This document shows positions 23,811 to 35,335 of a stretch of 64,000 nucleotides of DNA, piece by piece; the first letter of the stretch is position 1; every line of letters begins with the position of its first letter. The notes under the pieces are model-generated. The model made no database searches. It worked only from the letters and a program-made list of their open reading frames with translations, and was not told the DNA's origin. Source of the stretch: Macrolepiota albuminosa (lineage: Eukaryota; Basidiomycota; Agaricomycetes; Agaricales; Agaricaceae); contig JAMWFC010000031.1 of assembly GCA_027475525.1 (NCBI GenBank), positions 434,001 to 498,000 on the forward strand. Direction: 5' to 3'. The position numbers and the translations under genes were made by a program.

Positions 23811-24753
23811 TGATAGGACCCCATACAGGATCAGCGCATCAACGGCAGGCGACGGCAACGTGGCATCAACTCAAAATACCTTAGCGCGCGCTAATTATCC
23901 AATTTTGGCGATATTTGATGGCCGCGCACGGCAAGAAACAGATCCGATCAGTGATAGCGCCGACGGCAGCAAGAATGACAACTGACAGATGGCATCAGTC
24001 ACTAATGACAGCGCTTAGCGAGAAGCCTGATGATCTATCAAAAACTGACGGACAGCTTGGCGTTTGACCTTGGCGTCTGACACCGCTTAGCGTCTCAATT
24101 TGGCGCCTGACATCGCTTAGGTACTCTGATGGACAGAAGGGTGATGGAGTGATGGTTTAGCTTCACGATCTGTCGCCTGGCGTCGCTAAGGCTCTTGAAT
24201 GGACGGTAGGGATCTGAAACTGTTGGAGCTACCCCTATGAAATTTTCCAGTTTACCGCACTCTGGCGTCATTAGCCACTGGCGATGGCGAACTCATTGTA
24301 GTATAAAAGTACTTACCGATTTGTACATACATACAAGAATCGAACAATAGACCAGAATTCACTACTCCCCTTTCCTCAGTCTCCCTTATGCTCAAGAGCT
24401 CATTTACGCTACGGTCGGCAACGTCAAACTCATCGGCAGTTGCAGACGCTCGCCAACACTCGACATACTCGCGCCTTGCAACTACGGCAGGCATTATCGA
24501 CGCTTAGACTTCGCTAAGCATACCGTGCTCTTGCCGCTCACATTGCCATGTTCGCTTACCGCTCTTTCATAAGCGCTTTACCTTAGCGCTTTACACTTGC
24601 CGACTCCCTTACCGACTTTTACCCATTTTCACAGGCGCGTTCTCTGGGACCTGCCCGGGACTCCTCTCATTACTTATAGCGCGCCCAACGCAAACTCTTG
24701 GTACGGTAACACTATAGTTACATTTGTTGCTGACCAAACTTTGGGCGTCATCA
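23811..24753 (+). repeat. 3' LTR of gypsy 1
   Basis: 943 bp, TG...CA. Every difference I could see from the 5' LTR, apart from the 77-bp unit, is a C/T or G/A transition. Confidence 0.95.
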
Positions 24754-25292
24754 CCGGACACACAGTCCCTCAAGGAAATTGCAAAATTGTGCCGTAGAAT
24801 ATGTCCTCTGGTTGATAGAACTCGTAAAACATGACACGTCCTCGCAGTGTGCATACCGGTCCAAAATCGGCAAACATGTACCCAAGGATATAGCAAATTA
24901 TATAGGTCGATGTAACTATGAGGAGACCGTTGATTGTACATTCGGCCATCCAGATAAACAAACCACCGTTTAATTGACGCAATGTCTAGTTCGATACGCA
25001 AACACTGTGAAAGACGTTGGAATGCGTATAGACGCAAACGCATGTAACGTAAAAAGGCAACATGAGAGTGGTGCTGATTTACCTCAGCATAATCACATCG
25101 GTTGATATGGTGGGGCATAAACCTATAAGAGGTGCAGAACCACCACGATTGAGTCATATGCATGATACATTGCATTCTGAATGCATGCAGGTTGCGTTTA
25201 AAATGTTGTGTACCACATAGTGTGGTTCGACAGGCTTTACATCGTGTAAAGAGGGTCTGGTTTGCATTCAGTTTAATATGTAGGTGAAACAT
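24754..25292 (-). pseudogene. Helitron protein, N-terminal part
   Basis: The minus frame from 25292 (MFHLHIKLNANQTLF) runs into the gypsy 1 target site ending ...SLRDCVSG, and the sequence on the other side of the element (13318 downward, TSIF-stop-LAVKYGLCDAAV) continues in frame across the CCGG duplication. Contains a possible zinc pair CKAC and several His/Cys. The start codon lies inside a 77-bp duplication, so the true 5' end is uncertain. Confidence 0.6.
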
Positions 25293-25399
25293 CGATTAAT
25301 AGGGTGTAACTGACCCAATATTGTAAAGAGGGTCTGGTTTGCATTCAGTTTAATATGTAGGTGAAACATCGATTAATAGGGTGTAACTGACCCAATATT
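25246..25399. repeat. 77-bp tandem duplication at the Helitron gene start
   Basis: Units 25246-25322 and 25323-25399 are identical, giving two candidate start codons for the Helitron N-terminal frame. Confidence 0.95.
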
Positions 25400-25800
25400 A
25401 TACGCATTTGCAGATACAACAAGGATGTATAATCCGCACATGACAAGCAGATAGACACTAGCCCATTGCTCGATGAAAAAGGTGATGAGTCGCATACTAA
25501 TAACTTGAAAGGTGGTATTTGTTACACAAGCGTCAAGACAGAAAACGTAATTCATTGTTACATAATTACTTGTATATACGACCACTGAGTATATGATTCT
25601 TATTACTTCAACGTATTAGCAAAACACACACATATTCACATTAGTATACAGATACAAACAATTTTTTTTTTTTTTTTGATATGCAAACCATCAAGCACAA
25701 CAGATGACCATAATATGGGGTCAGGGGTCGGATAATGTAATTCGGGGACGGACTACACTGAATAATTGATTAAACACCTGATAATATGGATGTGTTCCAA

Positions 25801-28800
25801 TTATAAATACATACCTTGGCAACGAGTGTGTTCTGATGCAGTCGAAGACGGATGATCCTGTTTGCAAATATTTTGAGCAGATCCTGCAGTCAGGCAGATT
25901 GGCAATCCTTTCCATTGCAAACGACGCTTAGATGGCGAAACAGTTTCCTCTAGTGAGGATTCAGGGTCCAAAGACCGATGCAAATATGGTTCATTTATAG
26001 CCTTATTAGGAGATTCGAAGTCATCATCAAAATTGTCTCCATCGCTGTATGCAAGGGTTTTGTAAACATCATCATCCTTAGGATTGTTGCGATCTAGGCG
26101 AGGTGATATGTGTGATAGAGAGTACCCGAGTTCATATGCTGTTTCCTTATCTCCGTACACCAGACCATCGAGGTAAGGACAATCTATTAAATACAAATGA
26201 ATAAACCAATAATAATAAAAGACTGACGCAGCAAGACTATAGTGCACCATATGCATCACAAGTAGATTTCTCGACGGTGTATGATGGTCCATCCCAATAA
26301 AATGATTGGTCAGAAGAACTGGCTGTCATATTTTTGAAATAATCCCATGCAGGCCCATCGTGTATACATTTGCAAACCGCCGTCCGAACTGAAGATGTAC
26401 CTAGCTCTTCAATCTCACCTTGTATTCCTGATGCATGAGCGGCTCTCTTAAGTAGTATAAGCACGTGAGCATGACGAGCCAAAAACACAGAGTAAATAGC
26501 CTGGAATGCGTCGTAACCATTTAGAGTATCACCAGGCCTGCAAAAGGTATGACGCAGGAAGTACCAGTATATGATTTTGCGGGCCCTCAAGCGGTTTTTG
26601 ATAGATGACTCAAATGTGTGGACGTCCGTATCGAATGGGTAGTTCCAATTAATAAGAGCACTATGCAATTCAAAATAATTGCATAGCGAGAAAATAGACA
26701 AGGCGCCTTCCCAGGTATCCCAATCTGGCACATGATGATACTCCCGGTCTAAAAATAAATGAATAAATAAATAAAATTAATAAAATAAATTTAATAAACT
26801 AAAATTTAGAAGTCAACGTCAGGTATGCTTACCTAGGTTGCCCTCAAAAAATTTATTTATATAGCGGTAGTAATGCGCGAGCATGCGAACCAGTATAGAA
26901 TGAGATGCTGTTCCGTGATCAGTGTTTGCAAGGGTTTGACTACCCACAAAATGGTGATATATCCCAATAACGGAATCAGCAAGAGTGGTCGCTAGATAAT
27001 AATAACTTCCAACACATATGGAAGGTACCGGTGTCACAACACAAAGTGGCACATTCGGATGCACGACACTATGGGAACAGTCATATTGTCTATGCAGCAA
27101 TATAAGGCACCACTCACAAAATGTCACCAGGTTCCAATACAACCACTTCAGTATCCCACAAGTCAGCGTTCGCCTCATGCATGACGTATTTATCCATAAA
27201 AATAGATACGGTAGTGAAATCCTCAAAAGACCCCGACTTTGGTCGTGCAACGTACAGTAACTTGAATCCCATTTCCACCTGTAAGAAAGTGCCATATCCG
27301 TTAGAACCAATGTGCCAGTAATGATGGGCAGATCCGGTCAATGCTATTGCCCACTGCATGTCAGATATCGGATAATGGTCAGAGAAGTTGCAGTACGAGG
27401 ATTGACCATTTACTTGCAACTATGCAAACCAATCACCGGACACGGATAAGATGGGAAATAGATCGCGTACTGCCGGCATATCAAGAGCGCTCAGAGCCTG
27501 CGGTTCCGCAGACAAAACAGCAGCGAACACATCAACCGGGGAATCTCTACGCGTACATTGAGTATCTAGCGAGGTGAAATCTATCATATGTAAGTATATG
27601 GAATGGAACACAAGAATACCCAAACAGGCATACCATGAATGGTGGTAACACTGTATATGTTGCAGATGGAGGTCAATGTTGCACCGGTAAATCCGTTGTC
27701 TACATGGTTGATGCCTTTGATCAATACAGCAGTGTGGTCAGTCAGATATTTAGAAATGCTGGTATTAGTGGGGTCCGTCAATTCATCCATAGAAGCAATC
27801 TTGATAAACGTTGGTCTAGTCAACCCCATAACGACCAATTTGTGGAGTGAGTAAAACCATTGCAAATTCCTCTGTTAACTGTAGAGTGTTCAGCAGCAGT
27901 TATGGAAACAGATTACAGGACTTACATGGAACTTGGGAGTAAACCAATATGCGCGGTTCGTACCGTGAATTGCATACTCGACAGGACTTTCCCCCATCAC
28001 AAATACAACGTCATTGGATACATTGATATCAGAATTGTCGAACTCCAAGTCCTGAGGTCATACAACATACAGTGAAATAACATAGTAGTAATCACATATA
28101 AAGGGGTACGTACAGTAACGTCAAGAGTCAAATCAATGAGGACATGAGGAATGCGCTTGCTAGGCCATGTCCTGTCAATACTGTCACCACACGTACCTTC
28201 AATGGTTTTGGTGTTCTTTCGTGCTCGTCTTTTCCTTTTGGGAGTGGGAGAAGGAATAGACGGCGGTTTACTTGTTTTATCAGATCGTCATGACCGCACC
28301 CCCGATACATTACTTTTGGGAACTGAAACCGGAGATTCTTCATCTGGTGGAGGAATGAGGTTGTCAGAGGACAACAGATTGATGTCGGGTATATTGAGTA
28401 CATCGCGATCATCATTGATGGGGTTATCGAGTATGGCTTGATCATCATTGCTAGCGTTATCTCTACCAGGTACATCTCTTCTATCAATATCAACATTGGT
28501 GGGCCTGTCAGAAGGAGAAGGGTCCTGATTGTTGAGAGAATATGGCGGAGGAGACACGAAAGATGGACGGCTGCCTGCCGCATCATGCCCACCAAGTCGT
28601 CCAGTTTTGTTTGTCGAATTGCTTGGATTTTTACTGCCAGCATTTACATCGTCACTGAATGGATTGTGGGTAGTATCCCGTAAAGGCAACATATGTGTCC
28701 TACGAGTATTGCAAGAATTGTCATCATTGATAGGTGGATGATACAGATCGCTACCAGCAGATCGAGAAGGATACACATCTTTATAATGAAGCCTGTCGTT

Positions 28801-29357
28801 ATCGAACTCGTTAGCATACGTAATTGCAGATGAACGGGAATTGTTGGGCACAGGGACGTTGGCACCAGAGGCGCTTCCAGTTAGTGAGGTCAGGAGTAAA
28901 GAATTGTCAGGAAAAGGTAAAACATCGGAATATACCACCATATCGAGCTGATCAATTACATCGGATGGCGAAGATAGGGTAGCAGGGACGCGCAAAGACC
29001 CGTTAACGAGGTTCAGCCAATGAGGCACGGCATCCCTCACCACCCCATCCAGATGTTGAAATGCGGATCTGAGTTCCTGTAGGAGGTTCCCCCCTAGAGC
29101 TGCAGAAAACAACACCTTCCACAACACCCGATCCGCTTCTACTACAGCAAGGGGTCGTTCTAGCCCTCCTATGTGATTCCATAACTACCACGTTAACAAT
29201 ACAATTAACTATCAATATGGCATGCGAGAGAACAATCACACCTTGAACATTGTTTCCTTTGCGCCCACTTCATTATACTCGTGAGGATTGAGTAACATGA
29301 GAGGCAATATAGCCAACGCAATATACAAAGAATTATGAAGAACAGTTGTGTGACCTT
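25801..29357 (-). pseudogene. JmjC-like gene, 3' part, decayed
   Basis: Continuation of the gene that starts at 36936, split by gypsy 2. In order: helical region (to 29242), intron, exon from 29184 (LWNHIGGLERP) with a long Ser/Asp/Asn-rich linker and a basic patch (PTPKRKRRARK), then a cupin/JmjC-like fold at about 27865-26819. The fold shows HYWHIGSNGYGTF, LWDTEVVVLEPGD, MRPNVP and CVVTPVPSICVG. Compared with fungal JmjC proteins, the His-x-Asp metal site reads His-x-Gly, and the later His after the MRPN motif is replaced by Leu, so catalysis is doubtful. In-frame stops at 28288-28290 (TGA) and 27420-27422 (TAG) fit CGA and CAG changed by C-to-T. C-terminal exons (26731-26240 and 26170-25801) end in an acidic tail. 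JmjC relatives act on histones, but this copy is probably non-functional. Confidence 0.6.
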
Positions 29358-29877
29358 TGTAAGGGCGACCTCTAGAGGCTGTGGCTCAGTCACACAGCTG
29401 GCAGAGGGAGATCCAAAGTGTATTAGAATATATACTGACAATATCAAGGTAGCTACTCACCTGGCAGAGGGAGATCCAAAGAGAACAAGTCTGGGGATCC
29501 CCTATGCCAGGTTGGACGCTTCTGGGGCCTCTGAAGCGTGGGAAACAACTGTACAGTACAACAAAACCTTAAAAACTCGAAAATTGACTAACCAAACAAG
29601 TGTGCAAACAAGGGAGGAAAACTCCGGACTTTAGAAGTCAGAAAGGCAAACTCCGGCTTATCTAAGCAGCCTGGAGCGGTGCTGAAGGGCCCACACTTGT
29701 CTGAGTGATAGCTAAAGAACCAGAGCACCTCAAAGGTTGAGAATAGTACCAACAGATAGTGTTGAAGAAGTAGTAACAGCAAAATGAGAGAATGGTAGAA
29801 GAAATAAGGAAGTGAATGAAAGGAGAGTGAAAAGAAATAAGGAGTGAAAGAAGAAAGGAATGAGGGGTCCCCTGACA
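29358..29877 (-). repeat. 3' LTR of gypsy 2
   Basis: 520 bp; includes a natural internal 23-bp direct repeat (ctggcagagggagatccaaa at 29398 and 29461, spacing 63) that is also in the other LTR. Confidence 0.95.
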
Positions 29878-29888
29878 TCACCCCCCCT
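29878..29888 (-). promoter_or_regulatory. Polypurine tract, gypsy 2
   Basis: On the minus strand AGAGGGGGGGTGA runs into the 3' LTR right after the Pol stop codon. Confidence 0.7.
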
Positions 29889-32800
29889 CTAGAGTGCGGC
29901 GTCTCGACGTGCTGGATAGAAGTAGTTCTGGATGGCCTGGTCTACTTTGGAAAGAGAATAGAGGCCTCTGATTGCCCGAGGAGCATCAGGATGCTGTTGA
30001 TAGAATTCCCGGACCAAGGCAGGGGCATGGACATTCTCTTGTGGCTCCCAGGAAACGTCCTCGATTCCATAGCCCTTCCACTTGACCTTGAACTGAAGCT
30101 TATTCCTAAAGAGTCGGCTGTCTAGGATCCGCTCCACTTCATACTCTTCTTGGTTGTTTACCAGAACTGGTGGTGGAGGTGGCTGTGGACGTCGACCTGG
30201 AATTGGATCCTCTGGGGCTGGAGAAAGCTTCACCACATTGAAGACTGGATGGAGTCGACTCATTCCACTAGGCAGCTTGAGTCGATAGGCAAGTGGGCCT
30301 ACCTGTCTTACTATAGGGAAGGGGCCTAGACGACGGTGAGAGAGCTTCTGAGAAGGTCGGGTAGTGGCAATGTCAGAGGCATCCAGGTAGACTCGATCTC
30401 CAGGCTTGTACTTGGGGGCTGGAGTTCGTCCACGATCGTAGTAGCGGGCCATGTCATCCTTTGCCTTAGCTAAAGCTGCCTTGGCCTCCTCCTGGGCTGC
30501 CTTCATCCGATCTATGAACTCATTGACAGCTTCATTCTCTGAAGGTCGTCCACGAGGCTCAAATCCCATCCGAGGATGTCGACCAGTATCTAGAAGGAAA
30601 GGAGACATCTGGGTGGCAGCATGTACACGGTTGTTGTACTGGAACTCTGCCTCTGGTAATAGATCGTCCCAGTCATCCTGTCGTTCATTGCAGAAGAGCC
30701 GGAGATACTGTTCTAGCTCCTGGTTGACACGCTCAGTCTGGCCATCAGACTGGGGGTGGTAGGCTGTGGAGGTGTGGAGTTTGACATGGAGGAGGCGATA
30801 CAGTTCTCTCGTAAACTCTGCCACAAACTGAGGTCCGCGGTCTGAGACATAAGCATCTGACAACCCATGGAGCTTCCAGACATGCTTCCGGTACAGATTG
30901 GCAGCGCCCATGGCTGAGCAAGTAGTGTGTGTTGGAATAAAATGAGCACGCTTGCCACAGAGATCCACTACCACCATGATCGCATCATATCCATGAGAAT
31001 CAGGTAACTCAACAATGAAGTCTACCGAGGCCACACTCCAACGCTCAGCTGGGATAGGCAATGGATGAAGCTGTCCCATAGGAGGCTGACGACGAGGCTT
31101 AGTCCGAAGGCAAAGATCACAGGTGGAGGTGTAAGAGCCAATATACCGTGACATTTGAGGCCACCAGTAATTCCGCGAAACCAGCTCCAGTGTCTTCCAT
31201 CTGCCAGGATGTCCTGCAACTCGAGAGTCATGATGCTGCTCCACAATCCGCCTCCGGAGGTCTGGCAGGTTGGGAACATAAATGCGTCCCCGGAAGGTGA
31301 GAAGACCATTCTCCAGAGACCACTCGTCGGTGCGGACAGACTTCACTCCAGCTTTCTCTCGAGCATGCAAGGCCATGGCAGCCTTAGCTACCAGATCTTC
31401 TTGGGCGCCCTCCCGGTTACCTCGTCGGATGTCTCGAAGGATGCTCACTTCTTCTCCCTGGCCAACCACACCTTCTAGAGCACGGATAGCAAATAGTTCT
31501 GGCTTCAGAAGTACAATATTGTCATTGTCACTAGCTCCTGAACCATGGTCTGCTCGCCTAGAAAGCGCATCTGGCTTACCCATGCTCCGTCCCGGTTTGT
31601 GATGCAGAGAGAAGTCGAAGTTGGCCAGATACAAGGACCATCGAGCCTGTCGGCGGTTGAGTTTCTTGGCCGTCCGAAAGTACTCTAAGTTCTTGTGATC
31701 AGTCCACACCTCGAATTTATGCCTGGCACCCTCAAGGAAATGTCGCCACTCCTCAAATGACCGAATAATAGCTAGCATCTCCTTATCATGGATCTCATAA
31801 TTCCGCTCCACGGCATTGAGACTCTTGGAGTAGAAAGCCACAGGATGCCACTTACCATCCTCCCTTGACTGTTGAGAGAGAACGGCCCCAGTAGCAAAAT
31901 CTGAGCTATCAGCTTCGACACGGAAGGGAGAGTCATCGTCTGGGAATATAAGGACAGGCTTTGAAGTGACCGCCTGTTTGAGGGCATCAAAGGCTGTCTG
32001 CTGTGCTGCATCCCAGTGCCAAGGAGTGTCCTTAGTGGTGAGATCGAAGAGGGGCCGGGCATGGTGTGAGAAATCCTGAATAAACCTCCGGTAGAAGTTG
32101 GTAAAACCCAGGAAGGCCTGAACCTCCTTCTTGTTCTTAGGCTCTGGCCACTCCGCTACACCAGCCACCTTGACTGGGTCCATCTCAGCCATTCCATGAG
32201 AGATGATCAGTCCAAGATATTCAACCTTAGTCTGCTCAAACTCACACTTCTCTGGCTTAAGATAGAGCTGGTGCTGGCGAAGACGTTCCAGTACGATGCG
32301 TGTAATCCGACGATGCTCCTCTAGAGTCTTGGTATAGATGAGAATATCGTCGAGGTATACACACACAACACCTTCCGCTATGAGGTCTCGGAAAATGTCG
32401 TTCATCATGGTCTGGAAGGTGGCAGGGCTATTAGTGAGGCCAAAGAACATTACCAGAGGTTCAAAGAGTCCACGATTTGTTCGGAATGCTCCCTTCCACT
32501 CATCTCCTTCTTTGATGCGCACATTGTTGTAGCCCCAGCGGACATCCAACTTGGTAAAGTAGCGTGCACCTCGGAGGTTGTTGACAAGCTCTGAAATGAG
32601 TGGTAAGGGGTAGCGATTCTTCACAGTCATCGCATTCAAGACTCGGTAGTCCTGAACCAGACGTAGAGATCCATCCTTCTTCTTAATAAAGAAGACTGGA
32701 GAGGCCATCGGAGACTTTGAGGGACGGATGCGACCAGAGTCTAAATTCTCCTGCAAAAAGGCATCAAGCTCATCCTGTTCTCTGGGAGAGAGTGGGTAGA

Positions 32801-33947
32801 CCTTGCAGCTAGAGGGCTCAGCATTGGGTGTAAGCTCAATTGCATGGTCCCACTGCTTACGCTCTGGCAGGGAGTCAAATGATGCCTTAGAGAAAACATC
32901 CTCAAAGTCTTGCAGGTGATGAGGAACCGCATCTCGGAACGACTTAGGAGCAGAGTTGGCAGCAAATGCCTGAGCTAGCCGCTGGGAGGTAGTTTGGCTA
33001 GCTCTGATCTCTGCTACACTTGGTGGAGGTCGTAACATAGTTGCATAAATCCTATCACCTGTCTCGATAGCCTCGTCTGGAGACTCTGGGTCAGGAGCGC
33101 ATCCAAATTCACCCTCGCGTCCATCTTCCATCTGGGCTTCACTCGCTACACCTCGAACGTCCTCATAGAGGGCCTCTCTATAAGGGAACGCCAAGGGAGG
33201 AGGATCCAGTAGGTCAAGGTCTGCAAAGGGGAGGTGTCCAACTCGGCAAGCCCGGATAGCGGCACGCTCACGGACTGACTCTCTGCGCTCCTCTCTCACT
33301 TCCTTAGCACATGTGGAACACCGTCGAGGGCAGCGGCTCATGCTCACCTTACCCTTGGCCCAGTCAATCTCAGGATTGTGATCACGCAGCCAGGAGAACC
33401 CAAGTATCATGTCCTGCTTTCCTAGGCTGGTAACTGCAAAGACTGCACGCTCAGAATGAGTCTGATAACGAAGGACTAAATCCACCACTGAGCGGATGGA
33501 TCCAGCTTCATTGAGCGTACCGTCAATGTTATAGACTGGAATAGGGTGAGAGAGGGGGCGGGTAGTGAGCCGGTGTTGTTCCACATAACGGGTGTCTAGG
33601 AAGAGTCCAGTAGCACCACTGTCCAAGAGAGCTATGACGCTTCGAGTCTGCTGAGTGTCAGTTGTCTCAATCTCCACATTCAGACGCAGAGAGTTGGGAG
33701 AGGGAGTAGAAGCAACAACATAGCGACGGGGAAGGCGTCGTTCCCAAGCTGGGACACGTGGTCGTCGGACAGGAGAAGGAGAAGAAGAAGTCTTAGCTGA
33801 GGCTTGGACCAAGGGGGTATTTTGTACGTCGGAGGGGGTGCTTACAGTTTCAGTCAGAGAATCAGGAGTAGGGAGCAATACATTAGAAGACTCTACTGAT
33901 TGACATGTAAACTGATTAGCACCAGGCGGCGGAGGCGTACAACTCAT
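29889..33947 (-). CDS. pol: Pol polyprotein of gypsy 2 with chromodomain
   Basis: 1352 aa, uninterrupted. Domains by approximate residue: retropepsin with LLDSGATG (about 107-114), reverse transcriptase with the YLDD active site (about 531), and RNase H. Integrase follows with an H-H-C-C zinc region (HHDSRVAGHPG ... CDLC), catalytic Asp in SVDFIVEL, Asp in SDRGPQF and Glu in GQTERVNQE (about 970-1075). A C-terminal chromodomain (YEVERILDSR ... FKVKWKGYG ... SWEPQENV, about 1260-1310) probably targets integration to methylated histones, as in other chromoviruses. It starts 8 bp after the Gag stop in another frame, so it is translated by reinitiation or frameshift. Confidence 0.96.
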   Translation of the reverse strand: MSCTPPPPGANQFTCQSVESSNVLLPTPDSLTETVSTPSDVQNTPLVQASAKTSSSPSPVRRPRVPAWERRLPRRYVVASTPSPNSLRLNVEIETTDTQQTRSVIALLDSGATGLFLDTRYVEQHRLTTRPLSHPIPVYNIDGTLNEAGSIRSVVDLVLRYQTHSERAVFAVTSLGKQDMILGFSWLRDHNPEIDWAKGKVSMSRCPRRCSTCAKEVREERRESVRERAAIRACRVGHLPFADLDLLDPPPLAFPYREALYEDVRGVASEAQMEDGREGEFGCAPDPESPDEAIETGDRIYATMLRPPPSVAEIRASQTTSQRLAQAFAANSAPKSFRDAVPHHLQDFEDVFSKASFDSLPERKQWDHAIELTPNAEPSSCKVYPLSPREQDELDAFLQENLDSGRIRPSKSPMASPVFFIKKKDGSLRLVQDYRVLNAMTVKNRYPLPLISELVNNLRGARYFTKLDVRWGYNNVRIKEGDEWKGAFRTNRGLFEPLVMFFGLTNSPATFQTMMNDIFRDLIAEGVVCVYLDDILIYTKTLEEHRRITRIVLERLRQHQLYLKPEKCEFEQTKVEYLGLIISHGMAEMDPVKVAGVAEWPEPKNKKEVQAFLGFTNFYRRFIQDFSHHARPLFDLTTKDTPWHWDAAQQTAFDALKQAVTSKPVLIFPDDDSPFRVEADSSDFATGAVLSQQSREDGKWHPVAFYSKSLNAVERNYEIHDKEMLAIIRSFEEWRHFLEGARHKFEVWTDHKNLEYFRTAKKLNRRQARWSLYLANFDFSLHHKPGRSMGKPDALSRRADHGSGASDNDNIVLLKPELFAIRALEGVVGQGEEVSILRDIRRGNREGAQEDLVAKAAMALHAREKAGVKSVRTDEWSLENGLLTFRGRIYVPNLPDLRRRIVEQHHDSRVAGHPGRWKTLELVSRNYWWPQMSRYIGSYTSTCDLCLRTKPRRQPPMGQLHPLPIPAERWSVASVDFIVELPDSHGYDAIMVVVDLCGKRAHFIPTHTTCSAMGAANLYRKHVWKLHGLSDAYVSDRGPQFVAEFTRELYRLLHVKLHTSTAYHPQSDGQTERVNQELEQYLRLFCNERQDDWDDLLPEAEFQYNNRVHAATQMSPFLLDTGRHPRMGFEPRGRPSENEAVNEFIDRMKAAQEEAKAALAKAKDDMARYYDRGRTPAPKYKPGDRVYLDASDIATTRPSQKLSHRRLGPFPIVRQVGPLAYRLKLPSGMSRLHPVFNVVKLSPAPEDPIPGRRPQPPPPPVLVNNQEEYEVERILDSRLFRNKLQFKVKWKGYGIEDVSWEPQENVHAPALVREFYQQHPDAPRAIRGLYSLSKVDQAIQNYFYPARRDAAL

Positions 33948-33955
33948 CCGTCGCT

Positions 33956-35221
33956 CTATTGAAAACCCTCCCCTGCCGAACCAAAGGACCCATCCGATGG
34001 TTCTGCTACAGCTTCCACAGGACCCAAGGACTCCTCCAAGGGTTCTGCTTCAGTCTGTACATCTGGGGAGGGGTTTCCTCGAACATCTCGGGCAGCAAGG
34101 AGCTGGAGAAGGAGCTCCTCCTGCTCTGAAGCTGAGAGATAGCGCACCTCTAACCCCTGGGGACAATACCGAGCAAAGTGACCAGGCTTTCCACAGCGAC
34201 GGCAGAGGAGAGGAAGGGAGGAACGTTGACGAGAGGCATCAACATCCATAGGTACTCCAAAAGGAAGAGGACGTGCTGCAGGTACCTGAGCTGGGGGTGG
34301 AGTGCGAAATGGAAGGGAAGGCTGGATGGGATGACGAGCAGAAAAGGATGCCTGTGGAGTGGAGCGAGGGGCAGTTCCACGGTGGAGCTCACGTCGTAAC
34401 TCCATGAGCTGCCACTGATCACGTGCTACCTGATACCAGGTCTCGATACTCGTGTCATCAGGTCGTCCCTCAGCCATGCTGTCGATCCGATCCATGAGAG
34501 AGGGAAGGAGGCCATCTCGGAAGGTGAGACAGAGCTGAAGACCATCCGGATAACAGGCCTGTTCAGCAAGAGCTCTGAAGGAGTCGATGTACTCATCTAG
34601 GGTCCGCTTCCCCTGCCCATATCGATGAGGATCTCGGAGAGTGAGGGCTGCCACCTTAGCAGGGTCCAAGGGGAAGAACTCTGTCCGAAACTCCTTCTCA
34701 AACTGATCCCAACTTCCAAAACTCTCTACTCCTCCAGGACGTCGAAAGACTCGTAGCGCGTATGTTGAAGCTCGCCCAGACTTCATGTAAGAAAGAACCC
34801 AAGCAATTTTGAGAGCGTCAGAGGGGAAAGCCTCACCACTGAGCTGAATATAGGTGATGCAGGACTGCAGGAAACGCTCGCCTATCGCTCGGTCACCATT
34901 GAATGCGTCTGGGAGTGCTGGGCGAGGAATATTGGCATGAACTGGGGGGGAGGCCCCAAAGCGAGGGACTGGGGGTGTGCCAGCCCTAACTGGAGGTGCC
35001 TGGAGAGGGGTAGGAGTGAGAGGGAGGCGCTCTAAGAGGGCCTGAAGGGAATGGGAGATAGTGTCTGTGGCCTGTCGTAATCCAGCAAGTTCGGTGGTGT
35101 GGAGGGTGAGGGAAGCTTGAGTGGTCTGCACCTGAGTCTCCAGAGCAAGCAAGCGACCCCAGGCATCATCCTGAGGGGCAGAAGCGTCCAGGGGAGTGTC
35201 TGAGGGGGCTGGTTGGGTCAT
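33956..35221 (-). CDS. gag: Gag of gypsy 2
   Basis: 421 aa. A retrotransposon gag domain lies at about residues 105-260 (FLQSCITYIQLSG, WDQFEKEFRTEFF), then a Pro-rich linker and a CCHC zinc knuckle CRRCGKPGHFARYC (C-x2-C-x4-H-x4-C) for RNA binding. A heptad-like N-terminal stretch (LALETQVQTTQASLTLHTTEL) is coiled-coil-like. It packages element RNA in cytoplasmic particles. Start chosen at the first ATG after the primer site. Confidence 0.95.
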   Translation of the reverse strand: MTQPAPSDTPLDASAPQDDAWGRLLALETQVQTTQASLTLHTTELAGLRQATDTISHSLQALLERLPLTPTPLQAPPVRAGTPPVPRFGASPPVHANIPRPALPDAFNGDRAIGERFLQSCITYIQLSGEAFPSDALKIAWVLSYMKSGRASTYALRVFRRPGGVESFGSWDQFEKEFRTEFFPLDPAKVAALTLRDPHRYGQGKRTLDEYIDSFRALAEQACYPDGLQLCLTFRDGLLPSLMDRIDSMAEGRPDDTSIETWYQVARDQWQLMELRRELHRGTAPRSTPQASFSARHPIQPSLPFRTPPPAQVPAARPLPFGVPMDVDASRQRSSLPLLCRRCGKPGHFARYCPQGLEVRYLSASEQEELLLQLLAARDVRGNPSPDVQTEAEPLEESLGPVEAVAEPSDGSFGSAGEGFQ

Positions 35222-35322
35222 AGAAGCAACAGAGGGGCAGGGAGTAATCCAGTGGGGGAGGGACCTAAAGGGGCAAGAGAGGGCTCAAGCAGGCTGAAGG
35301 GGGCTCCCAGACCGAAATGTAG

Positions 35323-35333
35323 AGACTTGTTCT
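35323..35333 (-). promoter_or_regulatory. Self-primer binding site of gypsy 2
   Basis: Two bases downstream of the 5' LTR the minus strand reads AGAACAAGTCT. It is the exact 11-nt complement of AGACTTGTTCT inside the LTR (35470 down to 35460). No TGG-type tRNA site abuts the LTR. This is the arrangement of Tf1-type self-priming elements, where the first 11 nt of the mRNA prime reverse transcription. Confidence 0.75.
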
Positions 35334-35335
35334 GC

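Larger units (their letters stand above)
13319..24753 (+). mobile_element. Ty3/Gypsy LTR retrotransposon 1 (defective, with antisense gene)
   Basis: Complete structure: 5' LTR 13319-14338, 3' LTR 23811-24753, flanked by a 4-bp target duplication CCGG (13315-13318 and 24754-24757). Order: LTR, TGG-type primer site, Gag, protease, reverse transcriptase, RNase H, integrase, a ~3-kb region with an antisense spliced gene, purine tract, LTR. It is inserted in the coding sequence of the Helitron protein, so it is younger than that element. LTRs differ only by transitions (about 18 by eye) plus one 77-bp unit. Pol has several stops and a changed catalytic residue, so this copy cannot move by itself. 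Confidence 0.93.

Noticed and set aside
29398..29483. Repeated 'ctggcagagggagatccaaa' in the gypsy 2 LTR
   Set aside because: Spacing is 63 bp and it occurs in both LTRs and the older LTR, so it is a natural part of the LTR.
30451..33000. Several plus-strand frames across the gypsy 2 Pol
   Set aside because: Shadows of the 1352-codon Pol frame on the minus strand.
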